A stretch of DNA of 7,019 nt from Candidatus Nitrosopumilus sp. (GTDB lineage: Archaea; Thermoproteota; Nitrososphaeria; Nitrososphaerales; Nitrosopumilaceae). This document shows positions 1 to 4,343 of this stretch, in pieces. The notes under the pieces are model-generated. The model was not told the DNA's origin and made no database searches. It was given only the letters and a program-made list of their open reading frames with translations. Location: positions 1-7,019 of the forward strand of contig JAOTUX010000052.1 of assembly GCA_029863665.1 (NCBI GenBank), read 5' to 3'. Numbering within the stretch: the first letter of the stretch is position 1; each line of letters begins with the position of its first letter. A program made the translations under genes and the position numbers.

Positions 1-99
1 TCTTGATTTTAGTGGGCCTTTAGGTTTAATAACATCATTAATTTTCTCAGTTACGCTTGGTTGTGACTGTTTTAACCATTTACCATCTAAATTAGGCAT
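1..99 (-). CDS. cdvB: ESCRT-III-like cell-division protein CdvB, N-terminal part only (cut by window edge)
   Basis: Reading leftward from the ATG at 99-97 gives 33 codons with no stop up to the window edge. The peptide starts MPNLDGKWLK and ends with KPKGPLKSR. A short Trp-containing start, then a Ser/Thr-x-x-x-Lys-Ile helix and a basic 'P-x-GPL-K-x-R' stretch, is how I remember the N termini of thaumarchaeal CdvB (Snf7/ESCRT-III-like) proteins. These polymerise at the membrane and constrict it during division, together with the ATPase CdvC. No ATG or other obvious start lies upstream in this frame before the TGA at 186-184, so 99 is the best start. A weak TATA-like CATTAAGT (minus strand, 128-121) is about 26 bases upstream and would give a leaderless mRNA. 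Only the first 33 residues are visible and the family call is from memory; another coiled-coil protein is possible. Confidence 0.6.
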   Translation of the reverse strand, partial: MPNLDGKWLKQSQPSVTEKINDVIKPKGPLKSR

Positions 100-120
100 G
101 AATTTGATTTTAGAATAGAT

Positions 121-128
121 ACTTAATG
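121..128 (-). promoter_or_regulatory. Weak TATA-like box for the probable cdvB gene
   Basis: On the minus strand the bases read CATTAAGT, centred about 26 bases before the ATG at 99. That spacing would make transcription start at or next to the start codon. The box is a poor match to a strong archaeal TATA element, and the surrounding DNA is A+T-rich, so chance matches are likely. Confidence 0.3.
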
Positions 129-588
129 CAGAGTGTAAAGATTGGTTTACAGTACATAAAATTTCACTAACAAAAATTAGACATCAAGAAAATCTTTCTC
201 TTTGAATGAATTTTTTTAATATGAAATATTTCGTTATCAGATAATTCTTTTCAAAATAGATATTTTAGTAATTAGACAATAAAATATGTTTAGATATTCT
301 TTGATGAAATCAATAAAAATATTGTATTTGAATTTATAAAATAAATTTAAAAAAATATGAAAACAAATAATCTATAATTTGATTACAAAATTCATGGGGA
401 TATTTTAGATCACATAACAATACTGCATTCGATATTTGTTGTAATAATATTAAATTTATTCCTAAAACAAAAACTAGATTCTATAATGTTTAAAATAAAT
501 TTGAACAAAAATCTTTGATGTTAAAACATATCAAAGAAATTGGATTTTCCATGAGAAATAATATTTTCTAGTACAGGTCTACATTAAA
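129..588. other. A+T-rich intergenic DNA without a recognisable gene
   Basis: About 530 bases separate the divergent starts at 99 (minus) and 629 (plus), and I see no credible coding frame, tRNA or rRNA between them. The content is nearly all A and T with short homopolymer runs. The visible structure is a set of small inverted repeats: GAAATATTTC (223-232), TTGAT-GAA-ATCAA (301-313), AATTTAT-AAA-ATAAATT (331-347) and CTTTGAT...ATCAAAG (513-536). The word CTTTGATG occurs at 299-306 and again at 513-520. Such short repeats are expected by chance at this composition, apart perhaps from the last, which is listed separately. Confidence 0.6.
513..536. repeat. Inverted repeat, 7-bp perfect arms CTTTGAT / ATCAAAG
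   Basis: The arms at 513-519 and 530-536 are perfect complements around a 10-base spacer. An alternative nested pairing, ATGTT-AA-AACAT (518-529), overlaps it. It lies 93-116 bases upstream of the small exported-protein gene and ahead of its TATA box. It could therefore be an operator for a dimeric regulator, or simply a chance palindrome. No function can be assigned from sequence alone. Confidence 0.4.
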
Positions 589-600
589 GTATAATTTATT

Positions 601-609
601 TTTATAATA
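601..609 (+). promoter_or_regulatory. TATA-like box for the 142-residue exported-protein gene
   Basis: TTTATAATA is centred about 24 bases before the ATG at 629, close to the spacing expected for a leaderless archaeal mRNA. A second candidate, AGTATAATTT at about 587-596, would give a leader of roughly 10 bases. There is no Shine-Dalgarno-like sequence before the ATG, which fits leaderless translation. Confidence 0.45.
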
Positions 610-628
610 GAATTTAGAATTTACCTTC

Positions 629-1057
629 ATGAATAAAAAAATCATAGTAATTTTAATTGTAGTAATAATAACCGCTTTTACAATAAATTCTTCGTTGGAT
701 TCACCTGAAGAAGAAAATCTTGTATTTCACATAACTCTTGCAGATCAAGATTTATACACTAACGGAATTTATACAGAAAAGTTCACTATTCAAAAAGGTG
801 AATATTCTTTTAGGTTTGTTCCAAATGGTAGTAGTCCAGATATACTATCAGTAACATTAAATGGTAAAAATATTGATTTTTCTGAAAATTTTAAGCTTGA
901 GAATACTTTACACCAAACTGGAATCTCTGAATATTTTACATGGGAATATAGTGGACAAAAAATTATTTTAATTTCTGAAGCAGATGAGGTTTCAATTAGT
1001 ATCAATCCAAATGGAAATACCTTAGGATCAGTTTCTGTAGATATTTTAGAAAATTAG
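629..1057 (+). CDS. Small exported or membrane-anchored protein of unknown function, 142 residues
   Basis: The product starts with MNKK and a strongly hydrophobic segment (about residues 5-19), then Ser-Ser and an acidic stretch (SPEEEN). This looks like a signal peptide or single N-terminal membrane anchor, with the rest outside the cell. There is no cysteine anywhere, so it is not a lipoprotein with a lipobox and has no disulfides. Residues 30-142 alternate hydrophobic and polar positions with Gly/Asn/Pro turns (FVPNGSSPD, INPNGN), which suggests an all-beta, sandwich-like domain; that fold is inferred. I do not recognise a named family, though the style resembles short secreted proteins common in marine thaumarchaea. 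A TATA-like box sits about 24 bases upstream of the ATG. The stop codon is only 3 bases before the structured RNA element at 1061-1187, so the two may share a transcript. Confidence 0.75.
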   Translation: MNKKIIVILIVVIITAFTINSSLDSPEEENLVFHITLADQDLYTNGIYTEKFTIQKGEYSFRFVPNGSSPDILSVTLNGKNIDFSENFKLENTLHQTGISEYFTWEYSGQKIILISEADEVSISINPNGNTLGSVSVDILEN

Positions 1058-1060
1058 AAG

Positions 1061-1187
1061 AGGCGTAAACCCCTTAATTGCAGAACCCTGAGAGATTTCC
1101 TCTCGTGGTCAGATCGTTAAACGTCTGATTGCCTTTTTCGTTCTGCGGGGCCACGCAGTTTAGTCGATAGGAATTATATCCTTCGGC
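1061..1187 (+). ncRNA. Candidate structured non-coding RNA, family unknown
   Basis: Hand count gives 61 G+C in 127 bases (48%) in DNA that is otherwise A+T-rich; the next 136 bases have only 15. Complementary segments nest into one fold. An outer stem runs 1063-1066/1153-1156 (GCGT/ACGC) and 1070-1073/1147-1150 (CCCC/GGGG), then 1080-1086/1140-1146 (GCAGAAC/GTTCTGC). This encloses two hairpins: 1090-1094/1100-1104 (GAGAG/CTCTC) and 1109-1113/1124-1128 (TCAGA/TCTGA), the latter continued by 1115-1117/1121-1123. A separate hairpin follows at 1163-1172/1179-1187, with nine pairs and one bulged T. The wobble pairs (T1089-G1105, G1108-T1129, T1164-G1186) work only if the plus strand is the RNA. 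No reading frame of note crosses it. It could be an independent small RNA, a structured 3' UTR of the upstream gene, or less likely a 5' element of the downstream reductase, which has its own promoter. Confidence 0.6.
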
Positions 1188-1228
1188 ATTATTTATTATA
1201 ATAAAAATAAGTATTTAACATTTTACAT

Positions 1229-1266
1229 AATATTTTATAAAAAATAATAAAATTTTATAAAATATT
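1229..1266. repeat. Perfect 14-bp A/T-only inverted repeat
   Basis: The arms are 1229-1242 and 1253-1266 (AATATTTTATAAAA and its exact complement) around a 10-base spacer. The repeat lies between the structured RNA candidate and the TATA box of the reductase gene, about 30 bases upstream of that box. It might act as a terminator-like hairpin, a site for a dimeric regulator, or a chromatin/architectural site. The very biased composition raises the odds of chance, but 14 uninterrupted pairs is still notable. Confidence 0.5.
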
Positions 1267-1293
1267 TTATACATACTTGTAATCTCATCGATC

Positions 1294-1300
1294 TATAAAT
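1294..1300 (+). promoter_or_regulatory. TATA box for the short-chain dehydrogenase gene
   Basis: TATAAAT, within CTATAAATT, is centred 27 bases before the TTG at 1324. This predicts a transcript that begins at the start codon. An in-frame TAA at 1315-1317 rules out any longer protein, so the promoter and the TTG start support each other. Confidence 0.55.
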
Positions 1301-1323
1301 TACGAATTTTTATGTAAAAACTA

Positions 1324-2067
1324 TTGAGATTATCAGGGAAGATTGCATTAGTAACAGGTGGAAGTCGTGGTATTGGATTTGCTACTGCACAAATGTTATC
1401 AAAAAATGGAGCTAAGGTTGTGATTACTTCAAGGGATCCAAAAAGATTAGAAGAGTCAGTATTAAAAATCCCAAACGCTACATGTTTTGTAGCTGACATT
1501 AGAAATAGTAAAGATGTCAAAGGTGTTGTAGATAAGACAATTAAAGAATATGGAAAATTAGATATCCTTGTAAATAACGCTGGAATGTTTCCAAAGATCA
1601 AACAGTTGCATGAAATTGATGAAGACGAATGGAACGAAGTTTTAGATGTAAATCTTACAGGACAATTTAGATTTACTAAGGAAGTGATTCCTCATTTACA
1701 AAAAACATCTGGTTGTATAATTAATATTTCATCTGACGCAGGATTAAAAGCATATCAAGGATTTAATGCTGATGCTTACTCTGCTTCAAAAGCTGCTTTA
1801 ATATTATTAACAAAATGTTGGGCACTTGAATATGCCAAACACAAGATTAGAGTTAACTGTATTTGTCCGGGTGTTGTGGATACAGATATGACAAAACCAT
1901 TCATGAAAACTGAGAAGGACATAGAATTCATGAATAGTGAACATCCAATAGGTAGAATTGGTCAACCTGAAGAAGTGGCAAAGGCAGTAATGTATTTTGC
2001 ATCAGATGATGCATCTTGGACTACAGGTGCAATACTTGCGGTAGATGGAGGAGAATCAATAAAATGA
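1324..2067 (+). CDS. Short-chain dehydrogenase/reductase (SDR), FabG-like, 247 residues
   Basis: This is a classical cytosolic NAD(P)(H)-dependent oxidoreductase acting on a carbonyl/hydroxyl group. The full set of motifs is visible: the TGGSRGIG cofactor loop (11-18), Asp58 after the fourth strand, NNAG (84-87), the catalytic tetrad Asn110, Ser137, Tyr152 and Lys156 (YSASK), and the CPG turn (181-183). The SRD at 36-38, with Arg37 after the second strand, hints at NADPH preference. The C-terminal 'TTGAILAVDGG' is typical of FabG-like SDRs, and the length is normal. The substrate cannot be read from sequence; 3-oxoacyl reductase is only the nearest label. The start is TTG: an in-frame TAA lies 9 bases upstream, and MRLSGK is the usual beginning of such proteins. 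It has its own TATA box. A small membrane-protein gene follows after 37 bases. Confidence 0.93.
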   Translation: MRLSGKIALVTGGSRGIGFATAQMLSKNGAKVVITSRDPKRLEESVLKIPNATCFVADIRNSKDVKGVVDKTIKEYGKLDILVNNAGMFPKIKQLHEIDEDEWNEVLDVNLTGQFRFTKEVIPHLQKTSGCIINISSDAGLKAYQGFNADAYSASKAALILLTKCWALEYAKHKIRVNCICPGVVDTDMTKPFMKTEKDIEFMNSEHPIGRIGQPEEVAKAVMYFASDDASWTTGAILAVDGGESIK

Positions 2068-2076
2068 ATCCACATG

Positions 2077-2085
2077 AATTTAATA
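2077..2085 (+). promoter_or_regulatory. Possible TATA-like box for the 69-residue membrane-protein gene
   Basis: AATTTAATA is centred about 24 bases before the ATG at 2105 and 27 bases before the second ATG at 2108. No Shine-Dalgarno-like sequence precedes either ATG, so a separate leaderless transcript starting in this 37-base gap is plausible. The match is weak. Confidence 0.3.
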
Positions 2086-2104
2086 CAGCTCTGGAATACA
2101 AAAT

Positions 2105-2314
2105 ATGATGAAAGATAGAAAAGCAAAAGCTAAGTTGATAATACTTTTGGGAATTATTTGGATAATCATTACTTTACCGTTACCATGGATAGTAAATAAT
2201 CCACAGGTATCAGAATCACAATTCAATACCATACTCGGCATCATAGGAATTATGTCAATTCCATTTGTTGTTCTAGGAGTAGTCTGGACGTTAAAACCAG
2301 AACTTACAACTTAA
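2105..2314 (+). CDS. Small two-helix membrane protein, unknown function, 69 residues
   Basis: The protein has a basic N terminus (MMKDRKAKAK) and two hydrophobic segments, about residues 11-30 and 42-62. A short polar loop (NNPQVSESQ) joins them and the tail is short. By the positive-inside rule the N terminus would be cytoplasmic, so both ends would face the cytoplasm with the loop outside. I recognise no family. The gene sits in a same-strand row between the reductase and the CysQ-like phosphatase, and only 11 bases separate its stop from the next start, so it is probably co-transcribed with the phosphatase. Either of the two adjacent ATG codons (2105 or 2108) could be used. Codon use and spacing look like those of a real gene, but its small size lowers certainty. 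Confidence 0.65.
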   Translation: MMKDRKAKAKLIILLGIIWIIITLPLPWIVNNPQVSESQFNTILGIIGIMSIPFVVLGVVWTLKPELTT

Positions 2315-2320
2315 GGTAAT
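2314..2320 (+). promoter_or_regulatory. Shine-Dalgarno-like site deciding the TTG start of the phosphatase gene
   Basis: AGGTAAT matches six of seven bases of AGGTGAT, the sequence complementary to the archaeal 16S rRNA 3' end. It lies 5 bases before the TTG at 2326 and overlaps the stop codon of the upstream gene. This favours TTG 2326, with translation following on from the upstream gene, over the later in-frame ATG at 2353, which has no such site. Confidence 0.45.
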
Positions 2321-2325
2321 TTCAA

Positions 2326-3141
2326 TTGAATGAAATACCCATTTCTGATAGAATGCCTGAGTTAGACATTGCCATTAATGCAGCAAAAGAGGCAGGAAAT
2401 GCAATTTTGGAGATTTATCATGGAAAATTTGAAACGTCTAAAAAAAATGATGACTCTCCAATCACAGATGCAGATATCAAGAGTAATGAGATCATCAAAG
2501 GAATTCTCTCACAAACAAAACATGTAATTTTATCTGAGGAAGATAAAGATGATCAAAGTAGATTGTCAAAGAACATAGTATGGATTGTAGACCCACTTGA
2601 TGGAACATCTGATTTTATTGATAAAACAGGAGAATTTACGGTTATGATTGCGTTGATAAAAGATAAAAAATCAATTCTTGGAGTAATTGGTTGGCCTACA
2701 GAAAAAACATTATTTGTTGCACAAAAAGGTAGGGGAGCATTTAGATTTTCAGGTGAAGAATGGAAAAAAATTACTGTAACTAATATTGAAGATCTCTCTA
2801 AATGTAGAGCGGTTGGATCAAGACATCATTTATCAGATAAAGAAAAATCATTTATCAAAAAATTAGGCATTAAAGATTTTACAAGTGTAGGTAGTTCATT
2901 GAAAGTTGGAATGATTAGTTCTGGAGAAGCTGAAGCATACATTACAACTACAAACAAAATGAAGGAATGGGATTCTGCTGCATCTTATTGTATTATTTCA
3001 GAAGCTGGTGGAAAAATGACAGATATGATGGGGAATGATATTACATACAATAACAAAGACGTGTATCATCAAAATGGAATTCTAGTAACAAATAGATTAA
3101 TTCATGAAAATATAGTTAAAGAATTTAAAAAATTAGAGTAG
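2326..3141 (+). CDS. cysQ: Inositol monophosphatase-superfamily phosphatase, CysQ-like 3'(2'),5'-bisphosphate nucleotidase
   Basis: This is a Mg2+-dependent, lithium-sensitive-type phosphatase fold. Metal and catalytic motifs are all present: PITDAD (45-50), SEED (70-73), DPLDGT (89-94) and WDSAA (215-219). GSRHH (164-168) and GSSLK (189-193) are more typical of CysQ-like PAP phosphatases than of true inositol monophosphatases or archaeal fructose bisphosphatases. The expected reaction is 3'-phosphoadenosine 5'-phosphate (PAP) to AMP plus phosphate, which clears the by-product of PAPS use. The neighbouring APS kinase gene, converging with a 9-base overlap, supports this role. It begins with TTG, supported by a Shine-Dalgarno-like AGGTAAT; an in-frame ATG at 2353 (Met10) would still keep the whole domain. 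Length is normal. Other bisphosphates or inositol phosphate remain possible substrates. Confidence 0.85.
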   Translation: MNEIPISDRMPELDIAINAAKEAGNAILEIYHGKFETSKKNDDSPITDADIKSNEIIKGILSQTKHVILSEEDKDDQSRLSKNIVWIVDPLDGTSDFIDKTGEFTVMIALIKDKKSILGVIGWPTEKTLFVAQKGRGAFRFSGEEWKKITVTNIEDLSKCRAVGSRHHLSDKEKSFIKKLGIKDFTSVGSSLKVGMISSGEAEAYITTTNKMKEWDSAASYCIISEAGGKMTDMMGNDITYNNKDVYHQNGILVTNRLIHENIVKEFKKLE

Positions 3142-3648
3142 GTTCCTTTCTTTTAGAAAGTCCTTTACTTTATTTGCACTTTCTGAAAGTGGTTCATGTT
3201 CAGTATCAATAATTAGATCTGCTTTTTCAGGAGCTTCATAAGGATCATCAATTCCTGTGAATCCCTTGATTTCTCCTTTTCTTGCCTTGGCATACATGCC
3301 TTTGACATCTCTTTCTTCACATTTTTCTAAAGAACACTTTACATAACATTCTGCAAACTGAACGCCTGCATCAATAATCTTTCTAGCACTTTCTCTATTC
3401 TCAACATATGGTGAAACTAGAGATACTGCACTTGGAACACCATGTTTTAGTAAAAGCTTAGCCAAATGAGCAACTTTTTTGTTGTGTTCATCTCGTCCTG
3501 CTTTTGAGAAATCTTTTGGAGAGAACCATTCCCTTAGTTCATCGCCGTCAAGCATTGCCAAATTTGGAATATCTTTTTGCAGATCTTTTACAATGGTGGT
3601 CTTTCCTGAACAAGGAAGACCAGTCATCCAAAGAATGAAGGGTTTCAT
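3133..3648 (-). CDS. cysC: Adenylylsulfate (APS) kinase, 171 residues
   Basis: It phosphorylates APS at the 3'-OH using ATP to give PAPS, the activated sulfate used for sulfate reduction or sulfation. The P-loop is GLPCSGKT (10-17). LDGDELR (33-39), GRDEHN (51-56) and SPY (79-81) line the APS site, and the mobile lid 'YAKARKGEIKGFTGIDDPYEAP' (119-140) is the hallmark of the family. RDVKG (113-117) has Val where RDPKG is common. Length is that of a single-domain CysC, with no fused sulfurylase. Its 3' end overlaps the CysQ-like gene by 9 bases, tail to tail. It lies 37 bases downstream of the hemerythrin-like gene on the same strand, and could be its operon partner or use its own weak TATA-like sequence, read as CTTTATG on the minus strand around 3671-3678. 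Confidence 0.95.
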   Translation of the reverse strand: MKPFILWMTGLPCSGKTTIVKDLQKDIPNLAMLDGDELREWFSPKDFSKAGRDEHNKKVAHLAKLLLKHGVPSAVSLVSPYVENRESARKIIDAGVQFAECYVKCSLEKCEERDVKGMYAKARKGEIKGFTGIDDPYEAPEKADLIIDTEHEPLSESANKVKDFLKERNLL

Positions 3649-3670
3649 GAATTAAAATATCTGAATAACC

Positions 3671-3678
3671 CATAAAGA
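3671..3678 (-). promoter_or_regulatory. Possible TATA-like box for cysC
   Basis: On the minus strand the bases read approximately CTTTATG, centred about 26 bases before the cysC ATG at 3648, in the 37-base gap after the hemerythrin-like gene. This would allow leaderless transcription of cysC independent of its neighbour. The match is weak and co-transcription is equally possible. Confidence 0.25.
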
Positions 3679-3685
3679 GCTTACG

Positions 3686-4228
3686 TTAATTTTGAACCCA
3701 AGGCTGACTTTCTAGATATTCAATTTCCTTGATCATATCTTCCATTTTTTTTGAAATTGTCATTACTGATTTAAATTGGTCGTACATATCGAATTCTTCT
3801 TCTTTTGAAAGTACTTCTGATTCAGCTTTATCAAAAAAGTTCTCTTCTTTTGTCATATGATCCATAAGGTATACTGAATATGTTTTTAGAAACCTAGCAA
3901 CAGGTTCTCTTGCATCCTCTCCTTCTTTCCATCTTTTAAGATGTTTTTTTATTTGTAGTGCAATCCTTCTAGAGAATTCATGTTCTATTAACAAACCTCT
4001 AATCTCTTGTTTTAGGTGGTCGTAGCTTGCAACACAAGGAAAATAAGAATCCTCTTCTCTTGAATAATGAATAGAATCTAAAAATTCCTCTATGACGAAT
4101 GTAATTTTATCTATATCAGATAAAGGAATACTTTTTCCGGCATAAAGATCTGTATAACACTTTATGATTACCTTATCCAAGCGTTTAATCTGTTTGTGAT
4201 CTTCACGTAGTGTTTCAGTTGCACTCAA
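3686..4228 (-). CDS. Hemerythrin-like HHE domain protein, 180 residues
   Basis: This is a cytosolic four-helix-bundle protein expected to hold a non-haem di-iron centre. Likely ligands are visible in order: His11 (REDHKQI), His54 and Glu58 (HYSREE), His83 (IEHEFS), and His124 and Glu128 (DHMTKEEN), matching the HHE pattern. A charged, Glu/Lys-rich helix follows to the C terminus. Members bind O2, sense or detoxify oxygen or nitric oxide species, or handle iron; the sequence does not say which. In an ammonia oxidiser exposed to NO the last role is attractive but inferred. The start is TTG at 4228, with no ATG nearby and the next internal Met at residue 123. A TATA-like TTAAAT about 28 bases upstream fits a leaderless mRNA. 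The gene is divergent from the antiporter and 37 bases upstream of cysC. Confidence 0.88.
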   Translation of the reverse strand: MSATETLREDHKQIKRLDKVIIKCYTDLYAGKSIPLSDIDKITFVIEEFLDSIHYSREEDSYFPCVASYDHLKQEIRGLLIEHEFSRRIALQIKKHLKRWKEGEDAREPVARFLKTYSVYLMDHMTKEENFFDKAESEVLSKEEEFDMYDQFKSVMTISKKMEDMIKEIEYLESQPWVQN

Positions 4229-4251
4229 GTAAGAAAAGTACTGTAATGGTT

Positions 4252-4260
4252 GATTTAATG
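4252..4260 (-). promoter_or_regulatory. TATA-like box for the hemerythrin-like gene
   Basis: On the minus strand the bases read CATTAAATC, centred about 28 bases before the TTG at 4228. With the antiporter box at 4311-4319 on the other strand it forms a compact divergent promoter region of about 115 bases between the two start codons. Confidence 0.35.
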
Positions 4261-4310
4261 TGTATCTAAATCAGTTATAGAGCCTAAACTATCAAGAAAA
4301 TCTAGTTTAA

Positions 4311-4319
4311 TTTTTATCC
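4311..4319 (+). promoter_or_regulatory. TATA-like box for the antiporter gene
   Basis: TTTTTATCC is centred about 29 bases before the ATG at 4344 and predicts a leader of only two or three bases. CATATAGA at 4319-4326 is an alternative but lies too close for a start at the ATG. No Shine-Dalgarno-like sequence precedes the ATG. Confidence 0.35.
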
Positions 4320-4343
4320 ATATAGATTTACATTTAATCATTA

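Noticed and set aside
223..347. Several short palindromes in the left intergenic region (223-232, 301-313, 331-347)
   Set aside because: Arms of 5-7 bases made almost only of A and T are expected often at this composition, and they have no clear position relative to a promoter.
790..1005. Open frame on the minus strand, 71 codons
   Set aside because: It is opposite the exported-protein gene, whose plus-strand product has a convincing signal segment and a promoter. The minus-strand peptide shows no family features.
1088..1093. CTGAGA, as found in TPP riboswitches, inside the structured RNA candidate
   Set aside because: The other TPP signatures (GAACCTGATC-like and GGTAATACC-like segments) are absent. 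Here the bases form one side of a simple GAGAG/CTCTC hairpin, and the downstream gene is not a thiamine gene.
1293..1601. Open frame on the minus strand, 102 codons
   Set aside because: It runs antisense through the cofactor-binding part of the reductase gene, whose motifs are complete, and covers that gene's promoter.
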